DNA of 64,000 nucleotides from Dehalogenimonas lykanthroporepellens BL-DC-9. Its GTDB lineage: Bacteria > Chloroflexota > Dehalococcoidia > Dehalococcoidales > Dehalococcoidaceae. The stretch is taken from NCBI GenBank assembly GCA_000143165.1, contig CP002084.1, forward strand, positions 1,426,001 to 1,490,000. Direction: 5' to 3'. Position numbers and translations under genes: made by a program. Below the pieces are notes generated by a model that was not told the origin of the DNA, did no database searches, and saw nothing but the letters and a program-made list of their open reading frames with translations. This document shows positions 25,545 through 32,902 of the stretch, piece by piece; positions within the stretch are counted from its first letter, which is position 1; every line of letters starts with the position of its first letter.

Positions 25545-25763
25545 TTAGATGATCAGCAGTATCCAGATGGAAATCAGTACGAACAGGATGACCAGCGCTA
25601 TGGTCAGCTGGAACAGGGTTTTTTCGATACCGCGCTTGGTGCGGAAGACAGCGTCCGACTGACCGAAAATACCGCCGAGCCCGCCGCCCCTCACCTGAAG
25701 CAGGGTTGAGAGACCGAGGGTAACAGCGATGATAATCTGGGCGATAAGCAAAAAGGTGAGCAT
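25545..25763 (-). CDS. secG: Protein translocase subunit SecG
   Basis: This 72-residue protein has two membrane helices (residues about 2-20 and 50-70) around the conserved LLQVRGGGLGGIFG and SDAVFRTKRGIEKTL loop. It is an accessory subunit of SecYEG. It starts 4 bp after the gatB stop, so it is very likely cotranscribed. Together with secDF elsewhere in the window it covers three of the export genes. Confidence 0.93.
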   Translation of the reverse strand: MLTFLLIAQIIIAVTLGLSTLLQVRGGGLGGIFGQSDAVFRTKRGIEKTLFQLTIALVILFVLISIWILLII

Positions 25764-25767
25764 AACC

Positions 25768-27240
25768 TTAACCTTCCTTGAGTTGCTGTTTGATTATTTC
25801 GGCCGCCAGTGCCGGGTTGGCGCGGCCTTTGGACAGTTTCATCATCTGGCCGACCAGAAATTTCAAAGACTGTTCCTTGCCGGCCAGGTAGTCGTTGACG
25901 GCTCCCGGATTGGCGGCGATGACCTCGCTCGCCATGCCGGTCAGGGAGGAGTCGTCGGAAATCTGGGCCAGCCCTTTTTCTTTGATGATGGCTTCGGCGG
26001 TCTTGCCGGAGCCGAACATCTCTTCCAGTACTGTTTTGGCGGTAGCGTTGGTGATTTTTCCGCTACCGGCGATGCCGATAAGCTCAGCCAGAGCCATGGC
26101 CGGCACCCGGATGATAAAATCGGTGATATTGATGCCTTCCGCATTGACGATGCGTGAAACCTCGCCGTTCAGCCAGTTGGCGGTGTCCTTGGCGGAAACC
26201 TTGTGGCCGGCGATTACCTGTTCGAAATAATCCGCGGTCTCTCTGGAGGCGGTCAGCAGGGCGGCGTCGTATTCCGACAACGAGAATTGCTCGATGAAGC
26301 GTGACTGACGCGCGTCCGGCAGTTCCGGCAGTTCGGCGCGAATCCCTTCAATCCAGGCTTCATCGAAGGCCAGAGGCGGCAGGTCGGGTTCCGGGAAATA
26401 CCGGTAGTCGTGGGCGAATTCCTTGGAACGTTGCGATACCGTTTCCCCGCGTTTATCCACCCAGCCGCGGGTTTCCTGGATCACCCGTACGCCGAGGTCG
26501 TAATCTTCGGTCTGTCGAATCACTTCATATTCCAGCGCCCGGAAAACGGCGCGGAAGCTGTTCATGTTCTTGACTTCCACCTTGGGGTTGAATTCGGTCT
26601 GTCCCTGTGGCCTGAGCGAGATGTTGGCGTCACAGCGGAAGGAGCCTTCCTCCATGTTGGCCACCGAAACTCCCAGGTAACGCAGGATGGAGCGCAGTTT
26701 CATCAGGTATTGCCGGGCTTCTTCCGGCTCCCTCATGTCGGGTTCGGAAACTATTTCCATCAGCGGTACGCCGGAACGGTTGACATCGACCAGGGAGTAA
26801 CCGCCTCCCGGTTCGTCCCGGTGAATCAGTTTAGCCACATCTTCTTCCAGGTGAACCCGGGTGATGGCGATGCGCCGGCTTTCGCCGTTGACGATGACAT
26901 CCATCCAGCCGTTACGGCCGATCGGTTCATCGTACTGTGATATCTGGTAGCCCTTCATCAGGTCGGGATAAGGGTAGTTCTTGCGGTCGAACTTCGAGTG
27001 AGGCGCGATGGTGCAGTTGAGCGCCAGGGCGGTCATCATGGTGAATTCCACTGCCCGCTTGTTGATTACCGGCAGAACGCCGGGTAATCCCAGGCATACC
27101 GGGCAGACCCGTGTATTGGGGTCAGCGGCGGCATAATCGGATGCGCACCGGCAGTACATCTTACTGGCGGTCGCCAGTTGGGCATGTACCTCCAAGCCGA
27201 TGACAGTTTCGTATCTGTTTGTTGTCTTCTGGGTAATCAT
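25768..27240 (-). CDS. gatB: Aspartyl/glutamyl-tRNA amidotransferase subunit B
   Basis: The protein is 490 residues from ATG 27240 (MITQKTTNRYETVIGLEVHAQL). A 16-codon longer frame lacks a ribosome binding site. Motifs include VCPVCLGLPGVLPVINKRAV, the zinc cysteines MYCRCASDY...CPVC, SVANMEEGSFRCDANIS and a C-terminal YqeY-like tail. In the GatCAB complex it phosphorylates Glu- or Asp-tRNA for amidation. GatA and GatC are not in the window. A TGCTATACT box lies 15 nt before the start. Confidence 0.95.
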   Translation of the reverse strand: MITQKTTNRYETVIGLEVHAQLATASKMYCRCASDYAAADPNTRVCPVCLGLPGVLPVINKRAVEFTMMTALALNCTIAPHSKFDRKNYPYPDLMKGYQISQYDEPIGRNGWMDVIVNGESRRIAITRVHLEEDVAKLIHRDEPGGGYSLVDVNRSGVPLMEIVSEPDMREPEEARQYLMKLRSILRYLGVSVANMEEGSFRCDANISLRPQGQTEFNPKVEVKNMNSFRAVFRALEYEVIRQTEDYDLGVRVIQETRGWVDKRGETVSQRSKEFAHDYRYFPEPDLPPLAFDEAWIEGIRAELPELPDARQSRFIEQFSLSEYDAALLTASRETADYFEQVIAGHKVSAKDTANWLNGEVSRIVNAEGINITDFIIRVPAMALAELIGIAGSGKITNATAKTVLEEMFGSGKTAEAIIKEKGLAQISDDSSLTGMASEVIAANPGAVNDYLAGKEQSLKFLVGQMMKLSKGRANPALAAEIIKQQLKEG

Positions 27241-27317
27241 GAAATTAACCTTGTAAGTATAGCAATACGGCCGCAGGGCGGCAAACAAGCCGTGATTAAG
27301 GAATAAGCAGGTTTTTC

Positions 27318-27326
27318 TGATATAAT
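27318..27326 (+). promoter_or_regulatory. Extended -10 of the selenoprotein gene (leaderless)
   Basis: TGATATAAT is followed by six bases and the ATG at 27333, with no ribosome binding site. Transcription would begin at the start codon. Confidence 0.6.
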
Positions 27327-27332
27327 AAAAAC

Positions 27333-27959
27333 ATGACTATTAAATTAACCATTTTTTCAGACTACATCTGACCTTTCTGTTATATCGGCAAGGGACTTGT
27401 CGAACGTTTACGTGATGAATTCACAATCGAAGACACCTGGCTGGGTTTTGAGATTCACCCGGAAACCCCGGCTGATGGCGCTGACCTCTCCGGGAGGTAT
27501 GACCCGGCTGACATGGCGCAGATGAAAGCCATGCTTCAGAACCGGGCTGAAGAGTTGGGTCTGCCTTATCAACCGGCGCCGATTCTGGCCAATTCCGCGT
27601 TGGCGCTGGCCGGGGCTGAGTTCGCCCGGGACGAGGGGCGGTTTGAAGACTTCCATAGGGAGATGCTGGAGGCGGTATTCTCCCGAGGCCAAAACATCGG
27701 ACTCCGCGAAGTCATCGCCGACATCGCCGTCCGGGCCGGGTTGGACGGTTCAGCCATGCTCCAGGCTATTGACGAAAAGCGTTATGACCAGAGACTGCGT
27801 CAATCGCAGGAACTGGGGCAACAACTCCAGGTTTCCGGGGTGCCGACGTTCATCGTCAATGACCGCTACGCCATTGTGGGCGCCCAGCCGGAACAGACCT
27901 TTAGAGACATTTTCCGCCGGGTGGAAGAAGAAGCCGGCGCTGGAGATTCCGGAACCTGA
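27333..27959 (+). CDS. DsbA/FrnE-like thiol oxidoreductase with in-frame UGA (selenocysteine)
   Basis: This is one frame of 208 residues if TGA at 27369-27371 is read through. It begins MTIKLTIFSDYI-U-PFCYIGKGLVERL, so the UGA falls exactly where FrnE-type DsbA proteins have the first cysteine of the C-P-x-C active site (SDFVCPWCYIGK-like). Downstream are the helical insertion and the LQVSGVPTFIVNDRYAIVGA cis-proline region, so the whole thioredoxin fold is intact. Without Sec only an inactive C-terminal piece would be made. The window encodes the full Sec machinery. A hairpin follows the UGA (27372-27393). The partner substrate is unknown. Confidence 0.85.
27372..27393 (+). promoter_or_regulatory. 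SECIS-like hairpin after the UGA codon
   Basis: CCTT (27372-27375) pairs with AAGG (27390-27393). After a T-C mismatch, CTG (27377-27379) pairs with CGG (27386-27388, one G-U). The loop is TTATAT. Position directly 3' of the UGA fits bacterial SECIS elements bound by SelB. No energy calculation was done. Confidence 0.5.
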
Positions 27960-28013
27960 AAGACCGTTTGTCGGTGGCCTGAAAGCTGAATTGAACGTAT
28001 TTTCGACCGTATA

Positions 28014-28022
28014 TGGTATAAT
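28014..28022 (+). promoter_or_regulatory. Extended -10 of smpB (leaderless)
   Basis: TGGTATAAT ends 8 nt before the smpB ATG at 28031. No ribosome binding site is present between them. TTGAAC at 27991 is too far away (20 bp) to be a good -35. Confidence 0.6.
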
Positions 28023-28030
28023 ATAACGCT

Positions 28031-28489
28031 ATGGTCGAGAAGAAAATAGTCGCCACCAACCATAAGGCGTATCACAACTACTACATCAGCGACCCGATGG
28101 AAGCGGGCCTGGTGCTGACCGGAACCGAAATCAAATCGGTTCGCGGTGGTCGGGTCAGCCTGGGTGATGCCTATGTCCGGCCGGACAACGGCGAGTTGTG
28201 GCTCCTCAATGCTCATATCGCCCGGTACGATCCCGGATCTTACATGAGTCATGAGCCGACCCGGCGACGAAAACTGCTGGTCCATAAAAAGGAAATGCGT
28301 CAGATGCTGGCCCGGATCAAGGAGCAGGGGCTTACACTGGTGCCGACCAAAGTCTACATCAAGGGCAATGTGGCCAAGGTGGAGGTAGCGGTCGGTAAGG
28401 GTAAGAAGCTGTATGATAAACGGGAAGTCATCAAGAAACGTGATTCCGACCGAGAGCTGGGGAGGGTTCTCCGCGCCCGGCTCAAATAA
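28031..28489 (+). CDS. smpB: SsrA-binding protein SmpB
   Basis: This 152-residue protein is of normal length. It has NHKAYHNYYISDPMEAGLVLTG, GTEIKSVRGGRVSLGDAYV, and a basic tail KRDSDRELGRVLRARLK. It binds tmRNA and brings it to stalled ribosomes. The ssrA gene starts 3 bp after its stop, an unusually tight arrangement that suggests a shared transcript or at least a shared locus. The ATG lacks a ribosome binding site and follows a -10 box at leaderless distance. Confidence 0.96.
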   Translation: MVEKKIVATNHKAYHNYYISDPMEAGLVLTGTEIKSVRGGRVSLGDAYVRPDNGELWLLNAHIARYDPGSYMSHEPTRRRKLLVHKKEMRQMLARIKEQGLTLVPTKVYIKGNVAKVEVAVGKGKKLYDKREVIKKRDSDRELGRVLRARLK

Positions 28490-28492
28490 CAC

Positions 28493-28845
28493 GGGGACGC
28501 GTGGTTTCGACAGGGGAGGTTAGTTACGGAATTGCAGGTTGAGCTTGTCGCTAAGCTCATTAATCCTGGCGGCAAAAAACAATTGGCGAACGTGAACTCG
28601 TTCTCGCTGGCTAAAAACAGCTAGCGCATCCGCCGCGCCCCACCCCGACGGGCGTGAAGCGGGTGCCGACAGTCGGGGTGCCGCAAACCGGACGCTGATA
28701 AGGGATGCGAAAGAAATATCAGCTGGCCTGGAGAGATTCCGCCGGTTGAAGCTCGAAGGGCGAGAACAAAAAGCCGGCTAAACCTGTAGTAGATTCCGGA
28801 CAGTCTTCCTTGGACGGGGAGTTCGACTCTCCCCCGTCTCCACCA
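28493..28845 (+). ncRNA. ssrA: tmRNA (ssrA), tag GERELVLAG
   Basis: This is a 353-nt transfer-messenger RNA. The 5' GGGGACG pairs with CGTCTCC near the 3' end, followed by A and encoded CCA (28843-28845). The canonical GTGGTTTCGACAGG is at the 5' side and GGAGTTCGACTCTCCC forms the T-arm. The resume codon GGC is at 28585. The tag GERELVLAG ends at TAA 28612-28614. I recall this tag from Dehalococcoides, which supports placement in Dehalococcoidia. SmpB is encoded immediately upstream. Confidence 0.96.
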
Positions 28846-28855
28846 GAAACACAGC

Positions 28856-28890
28856 CGAGCCGCTGGGTGAAGAACTCGGCGGCTCGTTTA
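28856..28890 (+). terminator. Terminator after tmRNA
   Basis: CGAGCCGC (28856-28863) pairs with GCGGCTCG (28879-28886), followed by a short TTTA tail. Confidence 0.55.
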
Positions 28891-29236
28891 TGCCATTCCG
28901 GTGATTATCAATTTGATCGTTTCATGGCCGACCCGGCAAACCGGGGCAAGGTGCTGGTTGCCGGCCTCTGGCGTCACTCTCGTCACCCTAATTATTTCGG
29001 CGAGGTTGTTTAGTGGTGGGGCGTATTTCATCAACGGGTTGGGCGTTGAATACGGCTGGCTGGGAGTAATCGACCCCCTTACCATGAGTATTTTGATATT
29101 GAAGGTATGCAGGATACCTTTGCTGGAGATGACACTGTCAAAAAACCTTCTCTACCTGGAATACATGGAAAAACAAGTGTTTTTTGGCCGTTGCCGCCTC
29201 GGAAAATATAAAAACCCAAAGGAAACGTTGGGCTGA
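28891..29236 (+). pseudogene. Remnant of a DUF1295 / steroid-reductase-like membrane protein
   Basis: The first frame reads [19 protein letters not shown], then a segment [15 protein letters not shown], then hits TAG where the family continues with tryptophans. Another frame continues with GWLGVIDPLTMSILILKV and IPLLE. Together they match the C-terminal half of DUF1295 proteins (DPANRGKV, [14 protein letters not shown], GPLLMTFLLLxVSGIPLLE). The N-terminal half is absent. So this is a truncated, frameshifted fragment lying directly 3' of tmRNA, a site where integration events are common. Confidence 0.7.
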
Positions 29237-29287
29237 TTGGCACTTGTCTGGCGGCGAGGAAAACTTCAGGTCGTTAATCGGTACAGG

Positions 29288-29752
29288 TTAAAAACAACCG
29301 AGCTGGCAGGAGTGGACTTTCCAGCCGTTGGCGCTTATTTTATCGGCAATGGTCAGCGGTTTCACCTTGTGTTTTCGAGCCAGTTCGCATACCTCTGAGC
29401 AGGTCAGTCGATCGGCAACTTTCATTTCGTCTATGGCCTTGACTACTGCCTCATTCAGAGGTTCCAGTGGTGTGTCGATGAAGGGGGTCTTATCCACCTT
29501 GAAACAACCCAGCAGGCATTCGGTGATACGAACTCCCATTCTGTCAGCGATACTGCCCACCGCTATTCTGGGCACTCCGGCTTTATCGGCGATAGCCCAG
29601 GCGAGACCACAGGGCAGGTAGCCGTCTTTCAACGAGTCCGCCACCGTGCTTCTCAGTTCGGCCAGAGCGGTTTCGGAGAGCCCGGCAGGGTTTTCCGCCA
29701 GCTGAATCCGTTTGCTTTTTTTCTTTTTGTCGGTTTCTCCGAATTCTCTCAT
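29288..29752 (-). CDS. Unknown protein with two Cys-rich repeat modules
   Basis: This 154-residue protein has a lysine-rich start (about 1-20), then two related modules of about 45 residues. The first runs from LPCGLAWAIADKAGV to ITECLLGCFK, the second from LTCSEVCELARKHKV to VHSCQLGCF at the C-terminus. Each has a Cys near the start, an IADxxxxxGWKV/MGVRI-type segment and ends C-x-L-G-C-F. The repeated cysteines suggest metal or FeS binding or a redox pair; this is inference. I do not recognise the family. It stands alone between pseudogenes, but its frame is intact with a good AGGGAGGAC site upstream. Confidence 0.7.
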   Translation of the reverse strand: MREFGETDKKKKSKRIQLAENPAGLSETALAELRSTVADSLKDGYLPCGLAWAIADKAGVPRIAVGSIADRMGVRITECLLGCFKVDKTPFIDTPLEPLNEAVVKAIDEMKVADRLTCSEVCELARKHKVKPLTIADKISANGWKVHSCQLGCF

Positions 29753-29883
29753 CGCAGGTCCTCCCTGGTTGAAATAACTATACCATAATTCCGGATCATA
29801 ACCGCTCGGAAATTGCCGTCAGCTGTTATCAGTCGGCTACCGCCGGATGATAACTACCGGGCAATCCCCGGTAGAATATACCC

Positions 29884-30222
29884 ATGGGGATGTGGCTGGT
29901 AGAGCCAAAGTTGATGTGTGACCGGCATCTGCTTGGCGAACATGTGGAACTTCACATACTTGCCGCCGCCATCAATCAGGGCCGGTCGATAAACGGCTAA
30001 CTTCACGGTCTGGTAGAGCCGGACAAGATACTTTCCCGTCATGCCGAACTGGTTGCTGAAATAACCATCAGGGGGATGAAGCATCGGTCAGCAATCAAAC
30101 CGGTTTCTCGAGCTTTTATTGCCGAGCCCGTAAATGTCGTATCAAATATCCGTGAGCTTTCTCGGCGTTGTCATTGGTGTGCAGTCCGGATTATCCACAC
30201 TCATGGTCAGGAAAACGATTAG
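29884..30222 (+). pseudogene. Pyrimidine-dimer glycosylase / endonuclease V-like gene with premature stop
   Basis: Read in one frame, MGMWLVEPKLMCDRHLLGEH, then VELHILAAAINQGRSING, then TAA at 29998-30000. The same frame continues LVEPDKILSRHAELVAEI, GMKHRSAIKP and ends ELSRRCHWCAVRII. This is the pattern of small pyrimidine-dimer DNA glycosylases (M-x-M-W..P..L...HLLGEH, KGRSIxGY, RHxxLxxEMxRRGxxHxSPL). The stop sits where a tyrosine codon is usual, so a single base change would explain it. No frameshift is needed. The opposite-strand frame at 29854-30084 is a shadow. Confidence 0.65.
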
Positions 30223-30288
30223 TTTCGGCCAGGCTTTGCAGGGTATATAATGTTTTTACATCTTGAACACAAGTTGGGAGGATACGTC

Positions 30289-30840
30289 ATGAAAGCTACC
30301 GACCAGTTGAAGGAGGAACACAGGGCAATCGAGGAGTTGCTGGCCACCCTCGGCCGGATGACCCCGAAATTGGCTACGGAAGAAGCCGTGGCCTCGGAAG
30401 ACCTGAACGCGGTTGTCGACTTCATCAGGATATTCGCCGATAGATGTCACCACGGCAAGGAAGAGTCATTGCTGTTTCCGGCGATGGAAGAAGCCGGGGT
30501 CCCTCGGGAAAACGGGCCGGTCGGCGTCTTGCTGGCCGAACATCAGCAGGGGCGGGAGTTCGTCTCCAGGTTGGCAGAAGGTATTTCAGCTTATGTTGCC
30601 GGCGACAGGACAGCCGCGGAGATAATAAGGGTCAGCGCCGAGGGCTATGCCGCTTTGCTGACCCAGCATATACAGAAAGAAGATAATGTTCTGTTTCCGA
30701 TGGCGGAACAGGCATTGCCCCCAGCTCGTCAACAGCGATTGCTGGAAGAGTTCGAAGAACTTGAAGAACGGGTCATCGGCCTGGGCAAACATCAGGAACT
30801 GCACCGGACACTTGAGCGGTTGGCTGAAAAATATAATTAA
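30289..30840 (+). CDS. Hemerythrin-domain protein
   Basis: The protein is 183 residues from ATG 30289 with GGGAGG at 30276-30281; the upstream 13 codons are rejected. It is a four-helix hemerythrin-like domain with ligands in EEHRAIEELL, CHHGKEESLLFPAMEE, LLAEHQQGREFV and LTQHIQKEDNVLFPMAEQ. It binds a di-iron centre and may sense or scavenge oxygen or NO, which is reasonable in a strict anaerobe. A C-terminal helical tail (about 145-183) has no known motif. It is a single gene next to a cytochrome c lipoprotein on the other strand. Confidence 0.88.
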   Translation: MKATDQLKEEHRAIEELLATLGRMTPKLATEEAVASEDLNAVVDFIRIFADRCHHGKEESLLFPAMEEAGVPRENGPVGVLLAEHQQGREFVSRLAEGISAYVAGDRTAAEIIRVSAEGYAALLTQHIQKEDNVLFPMAEQALPPARQQRLLEEFEELEERVIGLGKHQELHRTLERLAEKYN

Positions 30841-30885
30841 CCCTGTATGGCGACGACTATTGTTTCTGACAGATTTACAGCCCGG

Positions 30886-31074
30886 TCAATTTTTCATCTG
30901 ACTGAACAGGGAGTCACGAAAAGCGGTGAATGCCTGGTCGAAACCGAATTCCCGGAACAGCTCGCTGGTTGTGCCGAAAGGCCCGTACCAGCTTTCCAAC
31001 CGGGGATAGCTCAGCCAGATCGACAGGTTGAAGTCTTCAGGTGTTCGCTTATCTGAATGTTCAGTGGTATCCAT
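30886..31074 (-). CDS. Short hypothetical ORF, possibly a gene fragment
   Basis: A 62-codon frame begins MDTTEHSDKRTPEDF and ends RDSLFSQMKN, with codon use like the genome. There is an in-frame TAG directly before the ATG and no ribosome binding site, so it may be the end of a lost gene. No domain is recognised. Confidence 0.3.
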   Translation of the reverse strand: MDTTEHSDKRTPEDFNLSIWLSYPRLESWYGPFGTTSELFREFGFDQAFTAFRDSLFSQMKN

Positions 31075-31106
31075 CTATTTCCGGCACGATACTAAAATGT
31101 TCTGTT

Positions 31107-31412
31107 TCACGGGGTATTTTTTAGCCAGTTCGCTAGTGTTGAAATTTGGACCGAAGTCAGCCCTTGTCCTGTTTTATGATCAGTAATGAATTCGACAAGG
31201 CCGGTCTCCGAAATATCTTTCAAATTAGAATTCGTGATGTCCGGGCCGTAGTCTCCTTCCCGATTTGGCCCATGGCAACTTGCGCAATCATTTGAATAAA
31301 TAAGGCTGGCCTCCATTAAATCAGCAGGAGAAGTCGTTGCGGGCGTACACGAAGCAAGAATTAGAATTGTTATAATACCTGTTACCAAACCAAATAGTTT
31401 GCGTGTTTTCAA
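31107..31412 (-). CDS. c-type cytochrome lipoprotein (single heme)
   Basis: This 101-residue protein has an N-terminal lipoprotein signal (KLFGLVTGIITILILASC, lipobox LASC), then a small cytochrome c domain with one heme motif CASCHG (residues about 43-48), GDYGPDI and a C-terminal ISTLANWL helix. The methionine ligand is not obvious in the GQGLTSVQ region. It would sit outside the cytoplasmic membrane. Cytochromes c are not expected in Dehalococcoides-type respiration, so its electron partner is unclear. It is AT-richer than its neighbours, which may indicate acquisition. Confidence 0.85.
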   Translation of the reverse strand: MKTRKLFGLVTGIITILILASCTPATTSPADLMEASLIYSNDCASCHGPNREGDYGPDITNSNLKDISETGLVEFITDHKTGQGLTSVQISTLANWLKNTP

Positions 31413-31473
31413 TCCTGGTCACCTATCCTAAATATAAATATTCAAGCTTGAATAGCGGGTATTATCTTTAATA

Positions 31474-31670
31474 TGGCAGTGTCCCGTCAAGTGGTGCAAT
31501 TTCCTCTGCGCCCCTTACAGTGTTTTCTTCATGGAATCCACAGAAAAGTAACGCCTTCCCATCTCTCATTCGTCCTGCTGAGCCATAAGTACCGCCCCAA
31601 TCAGCCTGATTACCGATAAAGAAGCCGCCCACATTACTGTGGCACTTGATTTCCTTTTCGTCGGCGCCGA
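31474..31670 (-). mobile_element. Decayed IS256-family remnant (third copy)
   Basis: The sequence from GTGTCCCGTCAAGTGGTG through CCGCCCCAATCAGCCTGATT matches the right end of the 1,373-bp IS at 48635 (transposase C-terminal part) but has internal deletions and many substitutions. Only about 200 bp remain. The transposase frame is destroyed. The other IS end is missing. Confidence 0.8.
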
Positions 31671-31712
31671 AGGCGACCTTACCTTGGAAACATCGGGTTG
31701 AAAAACTCGGTC

Positions 31713-32687
31713 TTACTCTGCTTCGACAGCATTGTTCTGCAGGAAGGTGGCCAGATTAACCTCGCGATTGGCGATGCCCAGTTTGCGTCTTATCTTCTCC
31801 CGATGATGATTGACTGTGGACAGGGCGACCCCCCTGGTTTCGGCTATTTCCCCCGAAGTCAGCCCATTCTTGATCATATTACAAATCAGCAATTCGGTTG
31901 GTGAAAGGGATGGGAAGCCAGCCGCCAGGCCACTCATGAAGGGAGAGGTCAGCTCTTCCAGGTTGGTCTTGAGCAGGGCGACATATTTCTGGTGGGCTGA
32001 AGATAGATGCACTCTAAGTGAATCTATTATGGGCAGGACCGCCTTTTCCATGTTGTGATTGATATCCCGCCGGATATCGTTTTTCTGTTGCTCGTTGCGG
32101 GACAGGATGACCTTGAGGGCAGTATTGGTTTCCCTCAGCGCCTGTCGTTCCAGCTTTAATTGTTCATTAGCTTCTTCCAGTTCCCGGTCAGCTGAAATAC
32201 GGGCGGCGATACTACCGATCCGGTCGGCCACCGCATTCAACAGGGCCCTTTCTTCCTTCAGGAATGGACCTTCATCAGCTTCAGGAAACTCTTCGGTGTA
32301 ATAAATGATACATTCGCCAAATTGCCGCCCGTTGAGATTAATCGGCACTGACTGGCGCCATTTAGTTTTCCGGAAATTGCGAGAAAGAAAAAACTGGCCA
32401 TCGAAGATTATTTCGGCACAGGTATGGTCAGCATACTGCCATGACGGTGGCAGAAAATCCACCAGGTCCTGAAGAAAACCACCGAGATCACTCCGGTGTT
32501 GTTCAGCCAGTCGGGAAATGCCGTAAAGACAGTTCAGTTCCTTGACCCGTTCTCGAAGCGCCAGTTCGATCTGCCCGCCGGTTGCCGGCGGCAGGGGAAT
32601 ACTCCAAAACCGGCGTATTTCGGTACTAGGCTCCCCCTGGCTCCCGCTAAAAATACTCCTGTGTTCCTGTATTTCGATATTGACCAC
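31713..32687 (-). CDS. LuxR-family regulator with GAF-like sensor and coiled coil
   Basis: This 324-residue protein has three parts. Residues about 45-175 look like a GAF-type sensing domain (LYGISRLAEQHRSDLGGFLQ ... DRIGSIAARIS). Residues about 178-225 form a coiled coil (ELEEANEQLKLERQALRETN). The C-terminus (about 255-320) is a LuxR helix-turn-helix (LSPTELLICNMIKNGLTSGE, then TVNHHREKIRRKLGI). It is a one-component regulator of unknown signal. The GTG start at 32687 has GAGG too close to it, so a later start is possible. An inverted repeat and a promoter lie just upstream. Confidence 0.8.
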   Translation of the reverse strand: MVNIEIQEHRSIFSGSQGEPSTEIRRFWSIPLPPATGGQIELALRERVKELNCLYGISRLAEQHRSDLGGFLQDLVDFLPPSWQYADHTCAEIIFDGQFFLSRNFRKTKWRQSVPINLNGRQFGECIIYYTEEFPEADEGPFLKEERALLNAVADRIGSIAARISADRELEEANEQLKLERQALRETNTALKVILSRNEQQKNDIRRDINHNMEKAVLPIIDSLRVHLSSAHQKYVALLKTNLEELTSPFMSGLAAGFPSLSPTELLICNMIKNGLTSGEIAETRGVALSTVNHHREKIRRKLGIANREVNLATFLQNNAVEAE

Positions 32688-32690
32688 CTC

Positions 32691-32713
32691 AATGCCTATA
32701 TGATATAGGCATT
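32691..32713. promoter_or_regulatory. Perfect 10-bp inverted repeat upstream of the LuxR-type gene
   Basis: AATGCCTATA-TGA-TATAGGCATT lies 4 bp before the start codon and overlaps the -10 region, so it would be covered by a bound regulator. It may be the autoregulatory operator. Confidence 0.55.
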
Positions 32714-32740
32714 ATATCGGTAATAATCCCCTATTATCAA
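32711..32740 (-). promoter_or_regulatory. Promoter of the LuxR-type gene
   Basis: On the minus strand TTGATA (32740-32735), 18 bp, TATAAT (32716-32711). The inverted repeat begins inside the -10. Confidence 0.6.
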
Positions 32741-32902
32741 ATCAGCGACGATGAGTTAACATTTAATGTTCCGCAATTCAAAGCGCTGGGGCGTAGCCTT
32801 GGGCGCGCGTTTCGGATTGCCTTTCGCTGTTCATGCAGGGAAGGTTTTCATGTGCGGTCTTGCGCTGAACCAATCTAATCATTATAAGGAGAGTATCGAT
32901 TC

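Noticed and set aside
29854-30084. 76-codon ORF on the minus strand
   Set aside because: It is the shadow of the glycosylase-like frame on the plus strand, which has recognisable motifs.
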